Source: a virus
Reading direction: 5' to 3' (one strand)
DNA: 20,432 nucleotides
Virus record (IMG/VR): IMGVR_UViG_3300025646_000491
Location: 1-20,432 of that record
Shown here one piece after another: positions 1 to 5,946 of the stretch; the first letter of the stretch is position 1; each line of letters opens with the position of its first letter. A program made the position numbers and the translations under genes. Below the pieces are notes generated by a model. That model was given only the letters and a program-made list of their open reading frames with translations, searched no databases and had not been told where the DNA came from.

Positions 1-1908
1 CATACTCTTGTTGCGTTTACAGCTTGGCGAGGTTGCACTACATCTGGCAGTCCTATTGGGGCAACGCAAACCTCCTCAAACGGAAGTAACGGAACCTCTA
101 TCAGCGCAACCGGTCTTACTACCACCCAGGCGAACTCCATGGTGGTTGCGACCTGTTGTGCTGGGGATAATGCAAGTTCCAGTGGCTGGACCAACTCTGA
201 TCTGGCCTCTATTACACATGCCGGGGATGCAACTACAACTTCTGGTTCCGACGGTGCAATTAGCGTAGCTTACGGAATTAAGACTTCTGTTGGCGCTGTC
301 GGTGCAACGACCGCTACACGGTCCGCAAGTGAAGAGCAGGCTAATATTGTTATTGAATTGCTTGAGCCGGCACCTACAACTCAGACTAAAACTGCTAGTG
401 CGGATGCTAAACTTCAGAAAGCTGGGCTGACCAAAACGGTTAGTTTAGGGGCTATTCTGCAAAAACAAGGGGAAATAAAAACAGCTTCACTGGATTCAAT
501 ACTTATAAAAATCATCACTAAAACTGTCAGCATGGACAGTTATCTGGTAGATTCACTCGACCCTGATTCTTTTGATGGTGGGGCTGGCGTTACCTTCGAT
601 AATGATCCAGGGCCGTTTGATCCTCCGATTACATTGACGGCCCTGGCGGATGCATTACTGCAAAAACAGATTACCTCTACAGCTTCCCTTGATGCAATGC
701 TGCAGAAACTGGGTTTAACCAGAACTGCCGTTGCAGACGCTTTGTTGCAGAAACAAGGACTGACTCTGAGCTTTAGTTCGGACGCGTTACTGAAAGCGCT
801 GGGGGTAGAGCTAGCTTCTTCGATTGATGCATTGTTGCAGAAAGCGGAAACGCAGACCGCACAACTGGATGCTCTATTGCAAAAGGTTGAGTTGTTAACC
901 GCTGCCTATGACGCTGTCTTGCAGTATCCTGGTCTTGAAGTTTCTGCTTCTACTGATGCGCTGTTGCAAAAGCTGGTAACAGCAACCGTTGGTTTTGATG
1001 CGGAGATTATCGCTGGAACTAAAACCGTTGAGACGGCCCTGGATGCCCTGCTGCAAAAACTGCAAAGCGTTCAGACGGGCCTTGATGCGATCTTGCAGAA
1101 GTTAGTAACAGTTACTGCATCTGCAGATGCACTGCTGCAAAGGCAGGCTACGACCACTTCTGGTGCAGATGCAGTGCTGCAAAAATCTGTGCTAGCGGCA
1201 GCGAGTTTTGGGGCTATGCTGCAAAAGTCTGGTATCCAGTTAACCGCATCCCTCGACGCAAAGCTTCAGCAGAACGTCTTGACAACTGTTGCCACAGACG
1301 CTATGCTGCAGAAAGTAGAAAATCAAAGCGTTTCTGTAGGGGCGTTATTGCAGGGAACGGTTTTGGTTTCTACTGCTATGGATGCTTTTCTTAGCGATCT
1401 CCGGGCAGTTACAGCACAATTTAATGCGTTGCTGCAAAAGACTGTTGTAAGAACCGCATCCACAGATGCAATGCTTCTAAAAACCGTAGGATTAACGGCA
1501 TCGTTTGGCGGTCTTGCCCAGAAGTTGAATTTGACTGTGGGCGCCAGTGCAGATGCAACGCTGCAAAAGGTTGAGCAAGTAACCGCAGCTCTTGATTCAA
1601 TCCTCGGAAAGAATGTATTGCTAACCGCGGGTTTGGATTCCCAACTCGTTCAACAGGTTTTAAAGCAAGTAGGGCTTGACGCCCTTCTATTTCGACAGGT
1701 GGTTTTGGTAGGAAGCCTTGATGCTTTCCTCATTTACACTCCCGGACATTGGCCAGCGGAAGGCGAACTTTCAGAGGGCTGGAGTGGGGAGACAGAAAAG
1801 GTAAATGGTTGGACAGCCGAAACCTCTCAGTCATCAACATTTTCTCCTGAATCCGAGGCAGACAGTACCTGGATTCCTGAGGACAGTAAAGAGAACACTT
1901 GGCACTAG
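1..1908 (+). CDS. Tail/fibre protein with ~30 short tandem repeats (5' partial)
   Basis: The reading frame is open to the first base, so the N-terminus lies outside the window; the ATG at 139 is internal. The visible protein has three parts. The first ~125 residues are Ser/Thr/Gly/Ala-rich and beta-like, resembling the Ig-like or carbohydrate-binding-like domains of phage tail proteins (motif around GDNASSSGWTN). Next come about 30 copies of a 14-15-residue repeat with core DAxLQK, interrupted once by an Asp/Gly/Phe-rich insert at 556-627. The last ~43 residues form four Trp/Phe-centred decapeptides (GWSGETEKVN, GWTAETSQSS, and so on). There is no signal peptide to judge. I infer an extended virion appendage or fibre protein because it sits beside other tail genes. 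The repeats are diverged in sequence, so this is an old expansion. Receptor and exact location are unknown. Confidence 0.7.
   Translation, partial: HTLVAFTAWRGCTTSGSPIGATQTSSNGSNGTSISATGLTTTQANSMVVATCCAGDNASSSGWTNSDLASITHAGDATTTSGSDGAISVAYGIKTSVGAVGATTATRSASEEQANIVIELLEPAPTTQTKTASADAKLQKAGLTKTVSLGAILQKQGEIKTASLDSILIKIITKTVSMDSYLVDSLDPDSFDGGAGVTFDNDPGPFDPPITLTALADALLQKQITSTASLDAMLQKLGLTRTAVADALLQKQGLTLSFSSDALLKALGVELASSIDALLQKAETQTAQLDALLQKVELLTAAYDAVLQYPGLEVSASTDALLQKLVTATVGFDAEIIAGTKTVETALDALLQKLQSVQTGLDAILQKLVTVTASADALLQRQATTTSGADAVLQKSVLAAASFGAMLQKSGIQLTASLDAKLQQNVLTTVATDAMLQKVENQSVSVGALLQGTVLVSTAMDAFLSDLRAVTAQFNALLQKTVVRTASTDAMLLKTVGLTASFGGLAQKLNLTVGASADATLQKVEQVTAALDSILGKNVLLTAGLDSQLVQQVLKQVGLDALLFRQVVLVGSLDAFLIYTPGHWPAEGELSEGWSGETEKVNGWTAETSQSSTFSPESEADSTWIPEDSKENTWH
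385..1746 (+). repeat. ~30 tandem 14-15-residue protein repeats (DAxLQK core)
   Basis: In the translated frame the unit is roughly T-x-T-A-S-x-D-A-x-L-Q-K plus two or three variable residues. Clear units include TSTASLDAMLQKLG, TRTAVADALLQKQG, TQTAQLDALLQKVE and TVTASADALLQRQA. I count 30 units, mostly 14 residues and some 15, with one ~24-residue insert after the fourth. Codon choice differs between units (ctgcaaaaa, ttgcagaaa, cttcagaaa), so the repeat is maintained at protein level and is not a recent DNA duplication. The regular period suggests a solenoid or an extended fibrous rod. Confidence 0.85.
1777..1905 (+). repeat. C-terminal Trp/Phe decapeptide repeats
   Basis: Four consecutive units of ten residues follow the pattern [G/T]-[W/F]-[S/T/I]-x-E-x5: GWSGETEKVN, GWTAETSQSS, TFSPESEADS and TWIPEDSKEN, then TWH and the stop. 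Similar W-x-x-E strings occur at the ends of other phage virion proteins (from memory). They form the extreme C-terminus here and may be an interaction tail. Confidence 0.7.
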
Positions 1909-1918
1909 GAGCTGACTA

Positions 1919-2410
1919 ATGGTTGCAACAGTACAGATTGTGGAGAAGAATGGAGCTGGCGGTACCCCCACCGATAAGACCTCCGGAACCATTCGCTTTA
2001 AGAATGCTGACGATGCGACGGTCGATACCAATGATCCTATGGTTATTCCTGGGTCTGGTACCGACTATTCGTTTGAGAAGTGGCTGCGGTTGAATGTGAC
2101 CGTTGCTCCGGACACCAACATCAGCAACCTGAAGGTATACACTGACGGAGCCAATGGATTTGGAACTGGCGTCGGAATGCACTGGAAGGCCGTTACCGCC
2201 TACAGCACCCCGGCAGAGGCAACGGCGACAACCGGCTATACCGATGCTTTTACTTATACCAGTGGCAGTGCGCTTTCCCTTGGCGCAGGTCCATATACTG
2301 GAACCGGGGAGAAAGGTGATCACCTCGTTGCCATCATGACCGTCGCTGACACCGCTACTCAGGGGTCACTGACAGCGGAAACCGTTACCTTCAGCTACGA
2401 CGAGATTTGA
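1919..2410 (+). CDS. Small beta-rich virion protein, unknown function
   Basis: A 163-residue protein with no recognised family. It has no signal peptide or membrane segment and is rich in Thr, Gly, Ala, Val and Asp, with alternating polar and hydrophobic stretches typical of all-beta phage virion proteins. The start is firm: AGGAG at 1907-1911 overlaps the TAG stop of the upstream fibre gene and sits 7 nt before this ATG, so the two are translationally coupled. Its position directly behind the repeat fibre suggests a fibre-associated, decoration or baseplate-type protein, but this is inference from context only. Confidence 0.65.
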   Translation: MVATVQIVEKNGAGGTPTDKTSGTIRFKNADDATVDTNDPMVIPGSGTDYSFEKWLRLNVTVAPDTNISNLKVYTDGANGFGTGVGMHWKAVTAYSTPAEATATTGYTDAFTYTSGSALSLGAGPYTGTGEKGDHLVAIMTVADTATQGSLTAETVTFSYDEI

Positions 2411-2411
2411 T

Positions 2412-2672
2412 ATGAACGCAGGTGTACAGGACCATTGCTATATTACTGAAGAGGCTGACGGTTCTATTCATGCCGTCAGCCCTTCACTGTCAATGACGGT
2501 ACTCCCGGTCGACGGTCGTCCAGGGAAAATCTTCAACCGTAATGGAATCAAGAAGCATCTTGACGGACGTCCAGTAGAGCACGTGCGTTGGCTGGTGGGA
2601 GAGCTGAATGGAGTAAGGGTTTACATCCACCAGGGCGCAGTCATTATGACAACCGAGGATCTGTATCCATAA
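2412..2672 (+). CDS. Hypothetical 86-residue phage protein
   Basis: An 86-residue soluble protein beginning MNAGVQDHCYITEEADGS, with no recognised domain, signal peptide or membrane helix. It starts one base after the TGA of the previous gene, preceded by only a weak Shine-Dalgarno, so it probably depends on coupling with the upstream gene. Its TAA stop at 2670-2672 shares two bases with the left arm of the 38-nt hairpin that follows. It is the last gene of the first tail block, before the lysis genes. Function unknown. Confidence 0.6.
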   Translation: MNAGVQDHCYITEEADGSIHAVSPSLSMTVLPVDGRPGKIFNRNGIKKHLDGRPVEHVRWLVGELNGVRVYIHQGAVIMTTEDLYP

Positions 2673-2708
2673 AGTATGATGATATCATTTTGAATATTAA
2701 CATACTTT
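2671..2708 (+). promoter_or_regulatory. 38-nt conserved hairpin, copy A
   Basis: The arms are AAAGTATGATGATAT (2671-2685) and ATATTAACATACTTT (2694-2708), separated by the 8-nt loop CATTTTGA. Fourteen of 15 positions pair (one G-U, one A-A mismatch). The left arm overlaps the preceding TAA stop. The right arm is followed after 2 nt by AAGGAGG at 2711-2717, the ribosome binding site of the holin gene. A copy with the same length, loop size and placement occurs at 17757-17794 for a minus-strand gene. The stem is AT-rich and lacks a following U tract, so it is not a standard intrinsic terminator. It could be a dyad operator, a phage promoter or an RNA processing/translation-control element. Confidence 0.75.
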
Positions 2709-2721
2709 TAAAGGAGGTTTC

Positions 2722-3186
2722 ATGGCCGTTTTAACAGGAGCACTGATCAGCACCGCCATCAACGGTGTTAAAGAAATCGCAGGAAAGTATTTTGATAACA
2801 AGGAGCAGGAGGAAAAGTTCGTTGCGGAATTCCGTACGAAAGTCCTGGATGTCGTTATCGAGGAGTTGCGAACCTCCGTTGCTATCATCGTCGCGGAGGC
2901 TAAGGGAGACTCCTGGCTGCAGCGAAACTGGCGTCCGATAACCATGCTGACGTTTGTGGGCTTGGTGGTTGCAAAGTGGCTGGGGTGGACTGCAGAGGGC
3001 GTTACGGAAGTTGTGGAACTGCAGCTTATGGAGCTGATCAAGATCGGTCTTGGCGGGTATGTTATCGGCAGAAGTGTCGAAAAGACAGCGAAGATCGTCG
3101 CACCTGCAATTAAGGAGGGGATGCGAAAACGTCGGTTGGGACAGAATGCAAATGATATCTTTGAGGAGTTAAACCCTGATGGATAA
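2722..3186 (+). CDS. Putative holin, 3TM GTA-holin-like family
   Basis: A 154-residue protein resembling the GTA_holin_3TM family, whose members permeabilise the inner membrane for phage or gene-transfer-agent release. The key signature is SWLQRNWRP at residues 64-72, leading directly into a hydrophobic segment (about 71-88, TMLTFVGLVVAKWLG). A second hydrophobic segment lies at about 103-117 (MELIKIGLGGYVIGR). The N-terminal half is amphipathic and charged, with DNKEQEEKFVAEFR. The C-terminus is strongly basic (KEGMRKRRLG). The start is well supported by AAGGAGG four bases upstream. It overlaps the next small membrane protein by 8 nt, forming a probable lysis pair. No endolysin is visible nearby. 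Confidence 0.75.
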   Translation: MAVLTGALISTAINGVKEIAGKYFDNKEQEEKFVAEFRTKVLDVVIEELRTSVAIIVAEAKGDSWLQRNWRPITMLTFVGLVVAKWLGWTAEGVTEVVELQLMELIKIGLGGYVIGRSVEKTAKIVAPAIKEGMRKRRLGQNANDIFEELNPDG

Positions 3187-3415
3187 ACCGATGATTCTCA
3201 AGTGGTGGCCCGTTCTTGTGCTGCTCGGTACGTTTCTCATAGGCTGGGGAACGAATAAGGCTGATATCGAGCAGTTGAAAAAAGGCGCTGATGAGGCCCG
3301 AGCTACCACCGTACATCAAGCCGCCATTGATGAGCGGACCAAGAATATCGCTGAGGACTTGAAAAAGCAGGAAACGCTTTTGATTCAAATCCTCCAAAAG
3401 ATCGGAGATCGGTAA
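3179..3415 (+). CDS. Small membrane-anchored coiled-coil protein (spanin- or holin-accessory-like)
   Basis: A 78-residue protein with one N-terminal membrane segment (residues ~7-23, LKWWPVLVLLGTFLIGW) followed by a charged helix likely to form a coiled coil (about 27-76, ending ETLLIQILQKIGDR). This N-in single-TM plus helix layout is that of an inner-membrane spanin (Rz-like) or a small lysis accessory protein. The gene overlaps the holin by 8 nt and its stop overlaps the next start (TAATG), so it is translated as part of the lysis pair. No embedded or adjacent lipoprotein gene (o-spanin, lipobox) is seen, which leaves the spanin assignment tentative. Confidence 0.55.
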   Translation: MDKPMILKWWPVLVLLGTFLIGWGTNKADIEQLKKGADEARATTVHQAAIDERTKNIAEDLKKQETLLIQILQKIGDR

Positions 3416-4056
3416 TGGATCGTGATACCGCAGTTAGTGTTATTGCAAATCGCTTGGGCCGGCGAAGCGATCCCGCTCGTTTGAACATCGCTACTGAAAT
3501 GATTGTAGCGCAGGAGCGGCTGGAGAATGAGATGGAGGAGATTCCATGGTTTCTCATCTCTGAAAAGGAAGAGACCGCTACAACGGCAAACGATGAGCGG
3601 GTTAAACTTCCAGACGATTTCCTGAAGGAAGTTGACGATATGTTTCTCTGGCTTTACGATGCCACTGCCGATGATCCAGAAAAGGAACTGGAAAAAGGCT
3701 TTTATGATGACATCGTTAACAGTGAGCGGTTTACCGGAAGTGGAGCTCCAAAGGTATATGCGATTGTCGGAGACTACTTTCGGCTCCGGCCGATCCCTGA
3801 CAGTAACTACACGATCAAGATGATCTACGCGAAGCGTGGAACCGCTCTAACCTCTAACATTGAGAATGAATGGCTGAAACACGCATCAGAGTTGTTGATC
3901 GCTGAAACTGGGATGATCGTTGCGGAAAATGTGCATAACGATAAAGCATACGCAAGGTTTTCTCGGGATAAAATGGCAGCGAAAACGGCTTTAATGAAAA
4001 AGATGGTGGCCAGGCAAATGGCTAACCAAGAGCTCTTTATGGGCGGAGGCGAATAA
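3415..4056 (+). CDS. Head-tail adaptor (connector) protein
   Basis: A 213-residue protein resembling podoviral/SU10-type head-tail adaptor proteins that bind below the portal ring and join it to the tail. Supporting features are the helical N-terminus, the segment PWFLISEKEE at ~44-53, the LPDDFLKEVD region at ~65-74, and the beta segment YFRLRPIPDSNYTIKMIYAK at ~121-140 followed by a NEWLKHASELLIAETGMIVA helix. The order 'FRLRPxPDxxYTI...' then a hydrophobic helix ending in a basic tail is typical of that family. ATG overlaps the previous stop (TAATG), with GGAG just upstream. It is odd to find it right after lysis genes rather than beside portal and capsid genes, which are not in the window. 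Confidence 0.65.
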   Translation: MDRDTAVSVIANRLGRRSDPARLNIATEMIVAQERLENEMEEIPWFLISEKEETATTANDERVKLPDDFLKEVDDMFLWLYDATADDPEKELEKGFYDDIVNSERFTGSGAPKVYAIVGDYFRLRPIPDSNYTIKMIYAKRGTALTSNIENEWLKHASELLIAETGMIVAENVHNDKAYARFSRDKMAAKTALMKKMVARQMANQELFMGGGE

Positions 4057-4901
4057 TGGGAATTGAAACTGGCAATTATATCTCGGATTTCGTCTTGACG
4101 AATCCTTTGGGGAGTGACGATCGGTCGACTTCGGATAACCACCATCGGCTGATTAAAACCTTCCTGCAGAACTCCCTCCGGAACCACGATGCGCCTGCAG
4201 TTATTATTCCAGCGGCTGCCGGTGGTACCGCCAACGCGCAGACACTGACGTTGACTCCAGCGTTGGCCGCTTATGTAGCCGATATGATCGTGTGGTTCTG
4301 GCCGGTCGCTGATAATACCGGAGCAACGACGATTAACATCAATGGGCTTGGAGTGAAAACTATCGTTGACCGGCAGGGGAATGCGTTGGTGGCTGGCGAA
4401 CTGCAAACCGAGGTTCCCGCCTGTATCGTATATAACGGCACCAACTTTGTTCTGGTCAATCCGTTCCTCACCATCACTGACTTTGCCAAGACTGTTTTGG
4501 ATGATGCAGATGCAGCAGCGGTCCGGACTACAATAGGAGCAGAAGCAGCGGATGCGGATATCCTGAAGGCCGATACAACAGATCAGCTTACTGCGGGTTT
4601 TACAACCTCGATTGAGGTCATTATCGGGGCATCATACGCTGTTGACTTTAAAAATCAAATGTTGGCTACATGGAGCATTACGGCCAACATTACCATTAAT
4701 GAACCAACAACTGCCGGTGAGTATGGGATTAAGACCATTGTTATCTCCGTAGACGCTACTAACAGGACAGTAACACTGGGAACGGATGTAACACTTACTC
4801 CCTCATCACCAACAACGCTAACCGCAAATAAAGATTACTGGGTTACCATCATCCGCACCAGTGATACGTCAACGACGGTTGCTATCATGGAGATCGGCTA
4901 A
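4056..4901 (+). CDS. Tail fibre protein
   Basis: A 281-residue protein with the usual modular build of phage tail fibres. The N-terminal ~45 residues (GNYISDFVLTNPLGSDD ... NHHRLIKTFLQNSL) match the conserved virion-anchor segment found at the start of many fibres. The middle (~50-145) carries the repeating 'NTGATTININGLG ... LVAGELQ ... VYNGTNFVLVNP' pattern common in fibre shafts. Next is the linker FAKTVLDDADAAAVRTTIGA, a frequent fibre motif, and then a Thr/Val/Ile-rich beta C-terminus likely to be the receptor-proximal part. GGAGG lies upstream of the start, which overlaps the adaptor stop as TAATG. The stop is likewise shared with the next start. The receptor is not predictable. Confidence 0.7.
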   Translation: MGIETGNYISDFVLTNPLGSDDRSTSDNHHRLIKTFLQNSLRNHDAPAVIIPAAAGGTANAQTLTLTPALAAYVADMIVWFWPVADNTGATTININGLGVKTIVDRQGNALVAGELQTEVPACIVYNGTNFVLVNPFLTITDFAKTVLDDADAAAVRTTIGAEAADADILKADTTDQLTAGFTTSIEVIIGASYAVDFKNQMLATWSITANITINEPTTAGEYGIKTIVISVDATNRTVTLGTDVTLTPSSPTTLTANKDYWVTIIRTSDTSTTVAIMEIG

Positions 4902-5542
4902 TGCTATTCATGGGATTACCTGAAGCGAACCGGAGGAGGCTTGATTTCATCGAGTCGCTTTCCGATGCAGTTTCGAGGAGTACCTATACGCTTACTCCGG
5001 CCTCCGTCTCATCTGGCAATAAGATTCTAGTTGTAACTATCGGCTCAGCTGATCGAAACGACAATAACGCAGAGGTTCCAACGGGAGTTACTTACAATGG
5101 AACCAGCATGACAAAAGCTGTTGATGGGGTCGGTACCAGTTTGAGTGATGTAGCTGGGGCTATCTATTACCTTGAAACCTCAGATAATACAGGGAACTTG
5201 GTTATCTCCTTTAGCGATACACAGTCAGGGGTTGGGGTATTCGTTTATGAGGTTACTGCTAATGGAGCAGCGGCACCTACCCAAGCAGTGTTTGAAGGAA
5301 ACCTCAGTCCAACGACCGTAAGTTTTTCTGGAAAGTCCGGAGAGGTTTATGTAGGAATACACATAGATAATCTGGTCGATCCTATGTCAGGGCCTATGGT
5401 CGATGATGGGACAATCCAAACAGCTGACGATGGAGCAGAGGACAGATTCGTTCGCGGTATGCACAAAAACAATGCAGCACCGGTGTTTGAACAGGATATT
5501 GCCGGAGCCGCCGCTGATTATTTGTACGCCTCTTGGAGTTAA
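4901..5542 (+). CDS. Beta-sandwich-like tail/fibre protein
   Basis: A 213-residue protein. After a short N-terminal helix (EANRRRLDFIESLSD), the rest is beta-rich with the motif GVTYNGTSMTKAVDG at about 66-80, then AIYYLETSDNTGNLVISFS. These are hallmarks of a repeated Ig-like/lectin-like domain seen in phage tail proteins. The second half (VFVYEVTANGAAAP ... YLYASWS) has the same general order as the visible N-terminal part of the fibre at base 1, suggesting two proteins sharing a fold. The ATG overlaps the preceding stop (TAATG), with GGAG 8 nt upstream. A later ATG at 4910 is possible but less well placed. Likely role is host-surface binding or fibre decoration; this is inference. Confidence 0.55.
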   Translation: MLFMGLPEANRRRLDFIESLSDAVSRSTYTLTPASVSSGNKILVVTIGSADRNDNNAEVPTGVTYNGTSMTKAVDGVGTSLSDVAGAIYYLETSDNTGNLVISFSDTQSGVGVFVYEVTANGAAAPTQAVFEGNLSPTTVSFSGKSGEVYVGIHIDNLVDPMSGPMVDDGTIQTADDGAEDRFVRGMHKNNAAPVFEQDIAGAAADYLYASWS

Positions 5543-5544
5543 TT

Positions 5545-5946
5545 ATGCAACAATACAAAGATTTTGAAGGAAACGTTGGGTCCACTCGTTTGAAAGGTGA
5601 GAGTGGACGGTTGTATGGCACCCCAGCGCTATACTCTCCGGGGGAATTAGCAGCAATGTTGGCCGACGGAATTGTGGAGTATACTCCTCCACCGCCTCCT
5701 CCTCCTGTAGTAACCATTCCCTCCCACGTCACCCGTTATCGCTTGAAGCTGGCCCTTCAACATTTCGGTAAGTGGGATGCTGTTAGCGCCTTTATCAAAG
5801 CTGATCCTGAGCTGTATGATACCTGGCTGATTATCAACGATGTTGCTCGAAGCAATCCGTTGATTACACAGGGGTTGACCGCCCTGGGAATCACAGCAGA
5901 AGAAGCCGATCAAATCTTCCTTTACGCTGACTCACTGGAAATCTAA
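5545..5946 (+). CDS. XkdW-like small tail protein with polyproline linker
   Basis: A 133-residue protein. The N-terminal ~45 residues (QQYKDFEGNVGSTRLKGESG) are followed by a run of seven prolines, then a helical domain starting VTIPSHVTRYRLKLALQHFG and ending EEADQIFLYADSLEI. The helical part has the pattern of XkdW-type small phage tail proteins: R-x-x-L-K-x-A-L, then a D-x-W-x-I segment, a Leu-rich helix and D-x-I-F-x-x-A. I chose ATG 5545 rather than the TTG at 5533 because TTGGAG itself forms the Shine-Dalgarno (GGAG, 5535-5538), overlapping the previous gene's stop. Position among fibre genes suggests a fibre chaperone or baseplate part. Confidence 0.6.
   Translation: MQQYKDFEGNVGSTRLKGESGRLYGTPALYSPGELAAMLADGIVEYTPPPPPPPVVTIPSHVTRYRLKLALQHFGKWDAVSAFIKADPELYDTWLIINDVARSNPLITQGLTALGITAEEADQIFLYADSLEI

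Noticed and set aside
385-1746. CRISPR array or recent DNA tandem duplication
   Set aside because: The periodicity is at protein level only; DNA units differ in codons and there are no conserved direct repeats with unique spacers.
2671-2708. Intrinsic terminator reading of hairpin A
   Set aside because: The stem is AT-rich, the right arm is followed by only a very short T run and then directly by a Shine-Dalgarno, and copy B has no T tract.
5533-5544. TTG start giving four more residues to the XkdW-like protein
   Set aside because: The TTGGAG contains the Shine-Dalgarno for the ATG at 5545, so initiation at ATG is far more likely.
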